Of a stretch of 64,000 nucleotides of DNA, positions 8,827 to 18,409 are shown one piece after another. The stretch comes from CAYSRJ01 sp964521865 (GTDB lineage Bacteria > Spirochaetota > B62-G9 > DRHN01), in contig CAZFTJ010000019.1 in NCBI GenBank assembly GCA_964521865.1, forward strand, positions 22,759-86,758, read 5' to 3'. Under the pieces are notes generated by a model that saw nothing but the letters and a program-made list of their open reading frames with translations, did no database searches and was not told where the DNA came from. Within the stretch, counting starts at the first letter, position 1. Every line of letters begins with the position of its first letter. The position numbers and the translations under genes were made by a program.

Positions 8827-9903
8827 ATGACCGAACGGATAGATACGGCGCACAGGCAGAATCAGAGGAGGATGGCTTTCAGCATTGCCATCGCGCTGTT
8901 CATACATGCGGGTATATTCGTCACCTTTCAGTACGGTATTCGTCCTCATCCGGAGGAGCTGCCCGAATACAGCGGTCCCATAACAGTAACGCTGTACGAA
9001 TCCACCGAACAGATGCGCGCGACGGAGGCACAAGCCGCTGTCCAAAAAGCCGTCGTACAGCCGGAAAAAGTGCCTGAAATAAGACATGAATCCGTACAAA
9101 AGACGCCGGATGCCGTGCGTAAAACGGAAAAGCGGACAGAGCCTCTACAGAAGAGCACTCAACCATACGAATCGGGGACTGCAAAGGCTCCCGAGGACAT
9201 TCTGGCGAAACCCCGGGAGACGGCCGGACCTCTCCCGGTTCCTGTGCAGGAGCGTCGGTTGGGGGCGGAGGGACCGGTTGAAGAATCGCTGAACGTACCC
9301 TCAGGCGGGATTCAAGCGCCCACCCGGGGCCTGTCGCCGCGGGAGGTGAAACCTTCACAGCAGGCTGCGCCTTCGACCCAAACAGCCGGTACTGCTGCTT
9401 CCGGGACAATACCTGCAGCCACAGGTGAAAAACCGGTTTCTGAGGAAGCGCCGAAACCGAAGTTTTCTTTTCCTCCTGTTGAACAGGAGGAAAAACCTCT
9501 TTCCCTGGATATGAATCGGTTGGAGCAGGCCCTGGAGAAAACGACAACCGCCACCACTGAAGAAACACAGCAGAAAACCACGGCAACAGAGCCGGGTACA
9601 TCTTCCACCGGCGCACCAAGCATTGAGTGGGAGGATGCCCGGCGCGGCAGAACTCTTCTGTCGTCTCCGGCACTACCGGTGATTCCGGAATGGGTCAAGA
9701 GGGAAGGGCTCAATCTGTCGGTTATGGTTTCTTTTGAGGTGACGCCGCAGGGGCATACCACCACCCTCAATGTAAAACAATCTTCCGGCTACTCCGACGT
9801 TGATTCCGCAGTTCTTGAAGCGGTGAGAAAGCTCCGTTTCAATCCAATCGCGGACAACAGAAACGTGCGTGGAGTTATACGCTATATTATCAGCGCCAGA
9901 TAA
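8827..9903 (+). CDS. tonB: TonB family energy transducer
   Basis: 358 residues in three parts: an N-terminal anchor (span near residues 16-37, AFSIAIALFIHAGIFVTF), a long Pro/Glu/Thr-rich periplasmic linker (about 45-270), and a C-terminal TonB domain ending with VMVSFEVTPQGHTTTLNV, AVLEAVRKLRFNPI and VIRYIIS. This domain contacts outer-membrane receptors. The linker is longer than in E. coli TonB (239 residues total), which fits a wide periplasm or several partners. The start ATG at 8827 has only a weak GGGGT site. It closes the TPR-barrel-ExbB-ExbD-TonB operon; glucan genes follow 28 bases later on the same strand. Confidence 0.85.
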   Translation: MTERIDTAHRQNQRRMAFSIAIALFIHAGIFVTFQYGIRPHPEELPEYSGPITVTLYESTEQMRATEAQAAVQKAVVQPEKVPEIRHESVQKTPDAVRKTEKRTEPLQKSTQPYESGTAKAPEDILAKPRETAGPLPVPVQERRLGAEGPVEESLNVPSGGIQAPTRGLSPREVKPSQQAAPSTQTAGTAASGTIPAATGEKPVSEEAPKPKFSFPPVEQEEKPLSLDMNRLEQALEKTTTATTEETQQKTTATEPGTSSTGAPSIEWEDARRGRTLLSSPALPVIPEWVKREGLNLSVMVSFEVTPQGHTTTLNVKQSSGYSDVDSAVLEAVRKLRFNPIADNRNVRGVIRYIISAR

Positions 9904-9931
9904 GCTTCCCGCGCAATCCCATAAAGACCAT

Positions 9932-11149
9932 ATGAAAGTGCTTGAGTTGACATGGGAGTTTCCGCCCTATATCTCAGGCGGCCTCGGTACAGCCTGCTAC
10001 GGGCTGACAAGAGCCCTTCTCAGGTTCGGTGTTGAAATCTACATGATACTTCCCTCGCGGGAGCCCTTTTTCTTTCACCTGAGAAGGCCTCGGGATGTCG
10101 ACTCACTCCCCGGATACAACCTGGAAGCGATTTCCCGGAGCGGGCCATCCGTCTCCTGTCGATCTGACAGAAACAGTTTTGAATACCTGCAGATTGCTCC
10201 AGCTGCAGGTGGATATGCAGGCGTGTTGAATAAGGTTTCGTGGGAGGATATTGAAAAAACCGTTTCCTATTATCGGAAAACTGCCGCCCGGGCCGCCCGG
10301 TATATTGATTTCGACATCATACACGCCCACGACTGGCTTACCTTTCCCGCGGCCCTTGTATTGAAGAATACGTTCGACAAACCGCTGGTCTGTCATGTGC
10401 ATGCGACGGAGTATGACCGTTCTCTCAAAGAAGGGAACTGCCGGGTATATGACATCGAGCGCCGGGGTCTTCAGAGTGCAGACCGTATTATCGCGGTATC
10501 GCGTGGAACTGCGGATAAGACCGAACAGTACTACGGAATTAATAAAAACAGAATACGTACCGTACACAACGCCTGTGCCATTAAGAAACCGCTGTTAGGC
10601 CCTAAACGGCTTTTCAGGGAGCCGGTGGTTTTGTTTCTCGGCAGGCTGACTCCACAAAAGAGGCCCGATATATTTATTAAAGTTGCCTGCAAAGTGTTGA
10701 AAAAATATTCTGATGTACGTTTTATACTGGCGGGTTCCGGAGAAATGGAAGAAGCCCTGATTCGTCAATCGGCCCGGCACAACACGGGCACCAGGCTGCT
10801 TTTTACCGGTTTTCTTGATAGAAAGGAGGTCTCGCATATTCTTTCAATGACGGACCTGCTCGTTATGCCGTCCGATGCCGAACCTTTCGGGATTGCCGCC
10901 CTTGAAGCAATGCGCTTCGGTATTCCGGTTATTGTCTCTTCACAATCCGGCCTGTTGGAGATTGTACAAAATGTCATACCGGTCGACAACCGCGATATTG
11001 AAACCATGGCCTCCATTGTTGCGAGTTTTTTAAAGGAACCCGGGAAATTTAAAAAGACCGGAAAAGCGGGCAAACGAGAAGCAAAAAAGATAACATGGAG
11101 CACGTCCGCTCGAATGGTGAATGAGATATTCGAGGAAATTGCATGCTGA
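9932..11149 (+). CDS. GT4-family glycosyltransferase, glycogen-synthase-like
   Basis: A 405-residue GT-B fold transferase. The N-terminal motif EFPPYISGGLG is the nucleotide-sugar glycine loop of glycogen-synthase-like GT4/GT5 enzymes; HAHDWLTF lies at the active site; the C-terminal half has VLFLGRLTPQKRPDI and the EPFGIAALEAM signature with the donor-binding Glu pair. Start ATG 9932 was preferred to 9869, which would overlap tonB. It overlaps the following GH57 gene by seven bases, so the pair are probably co-translated and act on the same alpha-glucan, likely chain extension in the cytoplasm. Donor (UDP- or ADP-glucose) and product cannot be read from sequence. Confidence 0.75.
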   Translation: MKVLELTWEFPPYISGGLGTACYGLTRALLRFGVEIYMILPSREPFFFHLRRPRDVDSLPGYNLEAISRSGPSVSCRSDRNSFEYLQIAPAAGGYAGVLNKVSWEDIEKTVSYYRKTAARAARYIDFDIIHAHDWLTFPAALVLKNTFDKPLVCHVHATEYDRSLKEGNCRVYDIERRGLQSADRIIAVSRGTADKTEQYYGINKNRIRTVHNACAIKKPLLGPKRLFREPVVLFLGRLTPQKRPDIFIKVACKVLKKYSDVRFILAGSGEMEEALIRQSARHNTGTRLLFTGFLDRKEVSHILSMTDLLVMPSDAEPFGIAALEAMRFGIPVIVSSQSGLLEIVQNVIPVDNRDIETMASIVASFLKEPGKFKKTGKAGKREAKKITWSTSARMVNEIFEEIAC

Positions 11150-12351
11150 ACATAGTCATGTACTTTCAGGTGCATCAGCCGTACAGGCTGAAAAGAATGA
11201 AGATCTTCGATGCTGCCGATACTGCGGATTTTTTCGATGATGAGCTGAACCGGCAAGTCATTTCGGAGGTCTCGAGAAATTGCTACCTTCCTGCCTCTTC
11301 TCTCATGCTTCGATTGGTTGAACAGTACGGTTCTATGTTCAAGACGGCATTTTCAATAACCGGGACTGCTGTTGAGCAGTTGAAACGCTTCGTCCCGGAG
11401 GGCATGGAGATGTTCAATAAACTGGCTGATTCCGGTTGCGTCGAATTTATAGGCGAGACATACTTTCATTCTCTGAGCTCGGCATTCGACCGGGAAGAGT
11501 TTGTAGAACAGGTTGAAATGCACTGTACCCTTATACAAAAGGAGTTCGGGTGCGTACCGGCTGTGTTCAGAAACACCGAGCTTATTTATGACGACAGGGT
11601 CTCGGATTATATCGGTTGTCTTGATAACTTCAGGGTGATACTGACGGAAGGAGTAGAGCGTGTTTTGGGTAAAAAATCCGCTTTCTTCCCCCGCCTTTCG
11701 GCAAACGGCAGGCATGTGCTGCTGTTCAGGCACTACCGTCTGTCCGATGATATTTCATTTCGGTTTATGGAACGACACCGGGAAAAGCGTGCTCTCAGCG
11801 CAGATGACTATATCCACCGAATCGAAAAAGCATTAACGTATGAGAATAACGACCAGGACCTGTTTCTCAACCTGTTCATGGATTATGAAACCATCGGAGA
11901 ACACTACCGCTCCGATACCGGAATATTCGATTTTTTCGAGACATTCGCAAGGCGTGTTATCGATCACAGGAAAATGCGGTTTGTTTTTCCTGCAGAGGCA
12001 TCCGGAATAGACAGGAATACACTCGAGAAATGCCCGATACCGGTTCCGATTTCCTGGGCCGATACGACGCGCGACCTTTCCGCGTGGCTTTCAGGTCCTC
12101 TGCAGAAAAATGCAGTCCAGGCCCTTTTTCACCTTATAGCCAGCCATGCTGGAAGGCATGGATTGCTCGATGCCCTTCGTCGGCTTTCCTCTTCAGATCA
12201 TTTTTATTATATGTACACGAATGGGAGCAGGCAAGACGCCGAGGTTCACCTGCGCTTTTCACCTTTTAGTTTGCCTGAAGAAGCATACCGTTGTTACCTT
12301 TATGCATTGTCCGGCATCGAAGAAAAGGGTATATTCAGTCGACCTGTTTAA
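11143..12351 (+). CDS. glycoside hydrolase family 57 (alpha-amylase type)
   Basis: 402 residues with the GH57 motifs in order: FQVHQPYRL near residues 8-16, GETYFHSLSS, the nucleophile region FRNTELIYDD (Glu), and the acid/base region LNLFMDYETIGEH (Asp). Family members cleave or transfer alpha-1,4-glucan chains. Its short size matches archaeal and bacterial cytoplasmic GH57 amylases; no signal peptide is present. It overlaps the GT4 gene by seven bases and stands 86 bases before glycogen phosphorylase, which points to intracellular glucan turnover. Amylase versus glucanotransferase activity cannot be settled here. Confidence 0.85.
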   Translation: MLNIVMYFQVHQPYRLKRMKIFDAADTADFFDDELNRQVISEVSRNCYLPASSLMLRLVEQYGSMFKTAFSITGTAVEQLKRFVPEGMEMFNKLADSGCVEFIGETYFHSLSSAFDREEFVEQVEMHCTLIQKEFGCVPAVFRNTELIYDDRVSDYIGCLDNFRVILTEGVERVLGKKSAFFPRLSANGRHVLLFRHYRLSDDISFRFMERHREKRALSADDYIHRIEKALTYENNDQDLFLNLFMDYETIGEHYRSDTGIFDFFETFARRVIDHRKMRFVFPAEASGIDRNTLEKCPIPVPISWADTTRDLSAWLSGPLQKNAVQALFHLIASHAGRHGLLDALRRLSSSDHFYYMYTNGSRQDAEVHLRFSPFSLPEEAYRCYLYALSGIEEKGIFSRPV

Positions 12352-12437
12352 AAATTACTTCACGATACACGGGTATCCAGGCTTCGGGAATCGGCTTTTG
12401 GGTACCTTGAGAAAAAAATGTGTTTCGAGGAACGATC

Positions 12438-14966
12438 ATGCACGTAAAAAACATATATGTATATCCGAGATATCCGGAATCACTTCAGAAACTGTTTAAT
12501 CTTGCATTTAACGTGTGGTCCTTCTGGGATAAAGAGACGGTTCAGCTGTTCGACAGGGTCCACGGCACACTTTTCAGAAAAACCGACCTCAACCCGGTTC
12601 AGTTCCTCTATTCAGTGGCGGAAGAGCGGCTCATCGAGCTTTCGAAAGACAGCGCTTTTCTGAATGACGTGGAAGAGGCATGGAAGAGGTACGATGAATA
12701 CGCGCGGAAAAAGACAACGTACGGTGAACGCTTCAGGGACAAAAAGATCGCTTATTTTTCCATGGAGTACGGACTTCATTCATCCATTCCCATCTACGCC
12801 GGCGGCCTGGGAATACTTTCCGGAGATCATCTGAAAGGGGCCTCCGACCTGGGCATACCGATAACGGGTATCGGACTGTTATACAGGTACGGGTATTTTA
12901 ACCAGCGGATAAACATCCACGGTATGCAGGAGGAGGAATATGTTGAAAACAGTGTTTTCAACCTCCCGCTCAAAGAACTCAGATCAACCGATGGAGAGCC
13001 GGTATATGTAAAAGTGGAAATACTCGGTACACAGGTGCTGATAAAGGTGTGGTTCATCCGTGTGGGCAGGGCGCGCCTGATTCTGCTCGATACGAATATA
13101 GAGGCAAACGCACCTGATTTTCGACGTATCACCGACCATCTATACGACGCGGGAAGGGATGTACGTATACAGCAGGAGCTCGTGCTTGGTCTGGGGGGCA
13201 TGGAAGCGCTCGATGCAATGAACGTCAAACCCGATGTGTTCCATCTCAATGAGGGACATTCTGCGTTTCTCATCGTTCAGCGCCTTAAAAAACTCATGGT
13301 AGAGGAGGGGCTGTCGTTTGACGAGGCGTATGCACTGATAAAAAATACCACGGTATTTACCACCCATACTCCGGTTGAAGCGGGAAATGAAAACTTTCCG
13401 GTTGAAATGGTTCAGAAGTATCTCAGCAAAAAAGTCGAGGAGCTTGGTATACCACTCGATCGTATCATGGAATACGGCACGCTTCACGATAAAAAAACGT
13501 TCTGGCTTCCCGCTTTTGCTGTGCGTTTCTCCAGATATGCCAACGGTGTTTCAGAGCTGCACGGCAAGGTATCGAGGGGGATGTGGCGCGACCTGTTTCC
13601 CGGCATGGCCGAATGCGAAGTACCCATTACACATATTACGAACGGCGTGCATTACTCATGGATTTCTCCTGCAATCATGGAGCTTTTTAATCGATATATA
13701 GCTCGAGAAAATTACACCCTCTCCGATGATGAGACGGCGGTTCGGAATGTGCTGGATATCCCCGATGAAGAGCTTTGGGATGCCCATATCAGTTCGAAGA
13801 GGAAATTGATCAGTACTATCCGGATGCTGATGGAAGAAAATTACTCACAAAAGGGCTTTGCAATATCGGGGAGCGGGGATGCATCCGCTCTTTTCAATGA
13901 CCGGTATTTAACAATAGGATTTGCCAGGCGGTTTGCCGTATATAAGCGTCCCACACTCATTATGCAGGACAAAGAACGGCTGAAAAAGATACTTTTGGAT
14001 GAAGATCGGCCGGTTCAGATTATTTTCACCGGCAAAGCGCACCCTGCCGATTCGAACGGGAAGAATATGATCAAAGAGGTCGTTGATTTTGCGAGGGATG
14101 AGGGGCTCGAGAACCGTGTTGTGTTCGTTGAGAATTACAACATGAATGTGGCCCGTGCCGTTGTGCAGGGAGTGGATATATGGCTCAACACGCCGCTCAA
14201 GCCGTATGAAGCCTCGGGCACATCGGGTATGAAAGCCGGTATGAACGGCGTGCTCAATCTAAGCATCCTCGACGGTTGGTGGCCGGAAAGCTACAATACT
14301 AAAAACGGATGGGCGATCTGCTCCGGACGTCTCGATGACAACCTCGACGCGCGAAATACGATCGAATCCCGGCAGATTTACACCTTGCTGGAAAAGGAGG
14401 TTGCCCGCCTGTACTATGATAGGGATGAAAGTGATATTCCCCGTGAATGGGTAAAGATGATGAAGGAATCGATATACACCGTTTACAGGGATTTTAACAT
14501 AACAAGAATGCTTCGCGAATACTCCGAGAAGTTTTACCTGCCTGCTGTTGAAGCACGGCAGAAAATAACAGGAGATAAAAAGTATCTGGCAGGTGTTTTG
14601 AAAAATACGGCGAAGATACAGTCGGCGTGGAACAAGGTATACATCAAGGATGTATTCATGGATATTGACAAACACGAGATCCTTTTTACCGATGATACAA
14701 TAAAAACACAGTGCTATGTATTCCTCGATGACGCCGATCCCACTCTTTTCAATGTTGAATTTTTCTACTTTTTTGAAAAAGACGGAGCGTACGAGACCGC
14801 CGGGCTTGATTTCATCGAAAAATATCCTGATAAAACGGCAAAATATGGAGGAGAAATCACCCTTCGCTACTCCGGTATTCAGAGCATCGGCGTGCGGCTT
14901 GTACCCTCGGACAATGAGGTGCGGGTACTCCATCCCGATTTAATCAAGTGGTACGAGATTTCGTAA
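12438..14966 (+). CDS. glgP: alpha-glucan (glycogen) phosphorylase
   Basis: 842 residues of the compact bacterial/archaeal phosphorylase type. It releases glucose-1-phosphate from alpha-1,4-glucan using phosphate and PLP. Visible: AYFSMEYGLHSSIPIYAGGLG and LSGDHLKGASDLG in the N-terminal part, HLNEGHSAF, FTTHTPVEAGNE, and the PLP site EASGTSGMKAG with Lys599. The start at 12438 has GAGGA seven bases before it; an ATG six codons upstream is less well placed. It is the third gene of a GT4-GH57-GlgP set. The C-terminal 150 residues include a FYFFEKDG region typical of this subgroup. Confidence 0.9.
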   Translation: MHVKNIYVYPRYPESLQKLFNLAFNVWSFWDKETVQLFDRVHGTLFRKTDLNPVQFLYSVAEERLIELSKDSAFLNDVEEAWKRYDEYARKKTTYGERFRDKKIAYFSMEYGLHSSIPIYAGGLGILSGDHLKGASDLGIPITGIGLLYRYGYFNQRINIHGMQEEEYVENSVFNLPLKELRSTDGEPVYVKVEILGTQVLIKVWFIRVGRARLILLDTNIEANAPDFRRITDHLYDAGRDVRIQQELVLGLGGMEALDAMNVKPDVFHLNEGHSAFLIVQRLKKLMVEEGLSFDEAYALIKNTTVFTTHTPVEAGNENFPVEMVQKYLSKKVEELGIPLDRIMEYGTLHDKKTFWLPAFAVRFSRYANGVSELHGKVSRGMWRDLFPGMAECEVPITHITNGVHYSWISPAIMELFNRYIARENYTLSDDETAVRNVLDIPDEELWDAHISSKRKLISTIRMLMEENYSQKGFAISGSGDASALFNDRYLTIGFARRFAVYKRPTLIMQDKERLKKILLDEDRPVQIIFTGKAHPADSNGKNMIKEVVDFARDEGLENRVVFVENYNMNVARAVVQGVDIWLNTPLKPYEASGTSGMKAGMNGVLNLSILDGWWPESYNTKNGWAICSGRLDDNLDARNTIESRQIYTLLEKEVARLYYDRDESDIPREWVKMMKESIYTVYRDFNITRMLREYSEKFYLPAVEARQKITGDKKYLAGVLKNTAKIQSAWNKVYIKDVFMDIDKHEILFTDDTIKTQCYVFLDDADPTLFNVEFFYFFEKDGAYETAGLDFIEKYPDKTAKYGGEITLRYSGIQSIGVRLVPSDNEVRVLHPDLIKWYEIS

Positions 14967-15055
14967 AAATGCCTTTCCGCACTGTATTTTTCATACCGGT
15001 ACACCGATAAATAGGTATGAGAATACTGTAAAGATACAAAAAAACAGGGAAAGCC

Positions 15056-15685
15056 ATGTGCATGAATAATAAAGAAAAGGCATATAAACGTTTAAACTCG
15101 GATGCACCGCGTCTGTTGAGAGAGATTTTCTGCATTGTGGTTGTGCTGGCGGTTGTTATACCTGCTCTGTCGGTATATGCGCAGGAATCTCCCTCATACG
15201 CATTTATCGACTTTGGTAAAAGCTACGACAGCATTACAAGCTCGGCGAAGTCTGATGGATATCAGGTGAAGGAGCAGGAAATCACCTCATTCTTCGGGAA
15301 GTACTATCTGCTTTTGGAGAAATCGCAGGAGTTTTACAGCGAGAGGATAGCACTCTTTTTCGATGCCGAGAAGAAACTCATCTTTTTCAGTATTCTATAC
15401 ACACTCGGTGAGAATCAGTCTCCACGGGTTATTCAGAAGCTTGACGAATCGCTTGCACAAAAACTCTTGGAAAAATACGGGGAAAACGAAAACGAAGCCG
15501 TTCCCTACTATCGGGTGTATCACAATATTTATGAAATATTCCTGTATCCGCCCGGATCAGACGGACGTTATGCCCGTCTTTCATTCAAGCAGTTGGAACG
15601 ATCATCAGCATACCTGAATTTCTACCAGCAGGAAGTCGAGAAGCTCGAGGACGAGACCATATCTCGGACCGTAGGCAATCTGTAA
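15056..15685 (+). CDS. exported protein of unknown function
   Basis: 209 residues that I do not recognise. A positively charged N-terminus is followed by one hydrophobic stretch near residues 24-40 (FCIVVVLAVVIPALSV) and AQES, a plausible signal-peptidase site, so the mature part should lie in the periplasm. The mature region is rich in charged and aromatic residues (FFGKYYLLLEKSQEFYSERI, ARLSFKQLERSSAYLNFY) with no metal or catalytic motif. ATG at 15056 is preceded by a weak AGGGA; 15062 is an alternative. It ends five bases from a convergent gene. Confidence 0.6.
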   Translation: MCMNNKEKAYKRLNSDAPRLLREIFCIVVVLAVVIPALSVYAQESPSYAFIDFGKSYDSITSSAKSDGYQVKEQEITSFFGKYYLLLEKSQEFYSERIALFFDAEKKLIFFSILYTLGENQSPRVIQKLDESLAQKLLEKYGENENEAVPYYRVYHNIYEIFLYPPGSDGRYARLSFKQLERSSAYLNFYQQEVEKLEDETISRTVGNL

Positions 15686-15690
15686 ATCCT

Positions 15691-16002
15691 TTACAGCTTT
15701 TTGAGCTGCTTCTCGTTTTCTTCTATGTCTTTTTCCAGATCCCCTATTTCCGAGAGCAGTGGTTTTATATCGGCCGTTCCTTTCGATATTGTACTCTGTC
15801 CTTTTTCAACGAGGAGCTCATAAACCTTTGAACCAAGCATCGTAAGCTTCTTTTCGGCCTGGTTCTCGAGCTTTTTGATTTTGATTTTCAGAGCCCCTTT
15901 CTCCCCGGCTTCCCTCGTCTTTTCCTTTGCCTTTCCCAGAACTTCCTTCGAGGTTTCAACACTCTTCTGTAAAAATTTTTCCATCCGTTCGCGAAAGCTC
16001 AT
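15691..16002 (-). CDS. small charged coiled-coil protein
   Basis: 103 residues, over a third Lys or Glu, with no hydrophobic span and heptad-like spacing across most of the length (ETSKEVLGKAKEKTREAGEK, then IGDLEKDIEENEKQLKKL). A perfect AAAGGAGG site precedes the ATG. It follows pta on the same strand by 66 bases and may be in its transcript. It resembles stress-related or YtxH-like cytoplasmic helical proteins in composition only; function not assigned. Confidence 0.7.
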   Translation of the reverse strand: MSFRERMEKFLQKSVETSKEVLGKAKEKTREAGEKGALKIKIKKLENQAEKKLTMLGSKVYELLVEKGQSTISKGTADIKPLLSEIGDLEKDIEENEKQLKKL

Positions 16003-16068
16003 GAGACACCTCCTTTACCGAAACTATCTTGGTATATGCCGTACCCCTCGTGCTTTCAGACACTATTT

Positions 16069-18165
16069 TCATGACTGCTGTGCCTGTATTACGGTTGCCG
16101 CTATGGTATAGACGATATCGATGATCTCTGCACCCCTGCTCAGGTCGTTTGCGGGTTTATTGAGTCCCTGTATAATCGGTCCGATTGCGGGTACTTTCGC
16201 CGAACGCTGAACCGCTTTGTATGCGGTGTTGCCCGCGTCCAGGTCGGGAAATATGTATACCGTCGCCTTCCCCGCGACTTTGCTGTCTTTCAGTTTTACC
16301 CGGGCAACCTCCGCCGAGGTGGCGGCGTCGTACTGTATTGGTCCCTCGATGGGAAGGTCCGGCCGTTTTTCCCGTGCGATCTCCGTGGCTTTTCTGACCT
16401 TGTCTACATCTTTGCCCCTTCCGGACTTGCCCGTGGAGTAGGACAGAATTGCCACGACCGGTTCGATGCCGAAAGATCGGGCGGTATCGGCACTTGTTAC
16501 CGCAATATCGGCAAGCTGGTTGGCATCCGGATTCTCGACGAGAGCACAGTCGCCGTAAACGAGCACGTTGTCCGGCATGCACATGAAGAATATGCTCGAT
16601 GCAAGCAAAACTCCGGGTTTTGTCTTGATTATCTGAAGAGCAGGTCTCAGCGTGTCTGCGGTTGAATGCACGGTCCCCGAAACGTACCCGTCGGCGTCGC
16701 CGCATTCGACCATGAGTGCTGCAAAATGTACCGGATCGAGCATAAGATCACGGGCCATTTCCCGGGTCATGCCTTTGTGATTCCTGATCTCATACAGTCT
16801 GGTCGCGTATCTTTCGATTGTTTGTGCGTCGCAGTGCGTGTTGTCCACGATTTTTGCCCCCGACAGGTCTACCCCGCCGTCTCGCGCCGTTTTATTTACT
16901 TTCTCTTCACTTCCAATGAGCGTGAGTCTGCAGGTGTCGCGCTCCAGCACCTCAGCAGCGGCAATTATGATTCGCTTTTCCGTGCCTTCGGGTAGTACGA
17001 TATGTTTCTGTTTTTCCTTTGCCTTCTGGAGTATTCTGTACTGAAACATCTTCGGTGTAATGATGTTCGTCCTCACCCTGCCGAGCATCGTGTGTATCCT
17101 CTCGATATCCACTCTGTTTTCCACAAGGCGGTTCACCATGGAAATCTTCTCCCAATCGTTATCGGCGAGCTCCCCCTTGACGCTGTTCACATTGAGCGCC
17201 GTGCTGTAGGTGTCCTCTTTGACCGAAATCATGGTAAGACAGGTATCCGGTATTCCTGTAATAAGGGTGCGGACATTTTCTCCGGGAACTAGCCCCCCGG
17301 TGAGTACGATGCCGGAGTAGTGTGGAAAATAGCGGGATTCCTGGGCCGCCAGTGCGGTAAATATGATGTCGACCCTGTCTCCGGGGGTGATGAGCAGACA
17401 TCCGTCTTTATCCTTTATGTGCATCAGAGCATTCTCGGGTGTCATGGCGAGAATGCGGACATCGGTCACTATTTCAGAGAGGTCGGAGGCGCAGTCGATA
17501 AGCTTTGCATCCAGTTTTTTGATTATTTCTCTCAAACGGGGACCTGCAATCTTCGGGTTGTGGGGTACAATCCCGAAAAGAGGAATCTGCCTCTTTTCGA
17601 GGAATTCTTTAAGCCGACGGCCTGTTTCTTCAATATGTGCAGATTCAGTCCTGTTGACAATCGCACCGAGCAGGTTGCAGCCCATTTCCCTGAACGAATC
17701 CACGCATTCGATGATACTTCCGGTAAGTTCATCAAATGTCTTACCGGCAGCGCTGGCAATGAGAATAACCGCTGCATTGAGGTTTTTTGCAAGTTCGGCG
17801 TTGATATCGAATTCCAGGGCTGCGGTCGCGCTCATGTAGTCCGTGCCTTCGATAATAACGGCGTTTCTTCCTTTTTCAATCTTTCCGAAGGCGTTGAATA
17901 TAGTCTCAAAAACGGTATCGGTATTGCGGATTGCCTCTTCCATGGACACGGGGTTTATATCACCCGGGTCGTCATCGAGCGCGAAGATACCCTTGATCAG
18001 TGCGGCATCCGAATCGATCGTATGCCCGGGGTTGTAGCGCTGGCCTATCGGCTTCATATAGCCGACATGGGGAACGAGCCCGCGCAGTGCGTTGATCAAT
18101 CCGACCGTTATAAAGCTTTTTCCACTTCTCTGCTCTGTCGCTGCGATAAATATTCTCTTCTCCAT
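16069..18165 (-). CDS. pta: phosphate acetyltransferase, long form
   Basis: 698 residues, close to the 714 of E. coli Pta. It converts acetyl-CoA and phosphate to acetyl phosphate, the partner step of acetate kinase (encoded at 41574-42923). N-terminal P-loop domain of BioD type (IAATEQRSGKSFITVG), a central DRTGG-type regulatory domain, and a C-terminal PTA/PTB catalytic domain (about 370-698) with VLPEGTEKRII, GYVSGTVHSTADT and VYIFPDLDAGN. I start at ATG 18165, preceded by GGGAGG; the frame runs 31 codons further up without a site. A promoter with an extended -10 lies about 165 bases upstream. Confidence 0.95.
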   Translation of the reverse strand: MEKRIFIAATEQRSGKSFITVGLINALRGLVPHVGYMKPIGQRYNPGHTIDSDAALIKGIFALDDDPGDINPVSMEEAIRNTDTVFETIFNAFGKIEKGRNAVIIEGTDYMSATAALEFDINAELAKNLNAAVILIASAAGKTFDELTGSIIECVDSFREMGCNLLGAIVNRTESAHIEETGRRLKEFLEKRQIPLFGIVPHNPKIAGPRLREIIKKLDAKLIDCASDLSEIVTDVRILAMTPENALMHIKDKDGCLLITPGDRVDIIFTALAAQESRYFPHYSGIVLTGGLVPGENVRTLITGIPDTCLTMISVKEDTYSTALNVNSVKGELADNDWEKISMVNRLVENRVDIERIHTMLGRVRTNIITPKMFQYRILQKAKEKQKHIVLPEGTEKRIIIAAAEVLERDTCRLTLIGSEEKVNKTARDGGVDLSGAKIVDNTHCDAQTIERYATRLYEIRNHKGMTREMARDLMLDPVHFAALMVECGDADGYVSGTVHSTADTLRPALQIIKTKPGVLLASSIFFMCMPDNVLVYGDCALVENPDANQLADIAVTSADTARSFGIEPVVAILSYSTGKSGRGKDVDKVRKATEIAREKRPDLPIEGPIQYDAATSAEVARVKLKDSKVAGKATVYIFPDLDAGNTAYKAVQRSAKVPAIGPIIQGLNKPANDLSRGAEIIDIVYTIAATVIQAQQS

Positions 18166-18328
18166 GTATTCCTCCCTGGATGGTGAGAGTGGATGAAACG
18201 TAATTATCCCGCACGTACCCGGTTTATGGTTTGATCCATTGGAATACCGGCATTTCATGCCGGAGAAAGCTGGTATTCTTTATCGGTTTGAACCTTTTAC
18301 GATTGAAAGTCTACTTGCCTATGTAATT

Positions 18329-18357
18329 AGTATAGCAACGGACGGTTTTAAAGTCAT
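18329..18357 (-). promoter_or_regulatory. predicted sigma-70 promoter upstream of pta
   Basis: On the minus strand, ATGACT (18352-18357) is separated by 17 bases from TATACT (18329-18334), with TGC just before the -10, giving an extended -10 of form TGCTATACT. The same nonamer occurs upstream of the ptb-buk fusion. It lies in the 244-base gap between the ACT gene and pta, so pta can be transcribed on its own. Confidence 0.5.
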
Positions 18358-18409
18358 TTTAAATCAAGATATCGGCATCGAATGAAGGTTCAGAGGCGTG
18401 GGGTTTCTC

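Noticed and set aside
17320..18186. Plus-strand open frame of 288 codons across pta
   Set aside because: Antisense shadow of the Pta P-loop region.
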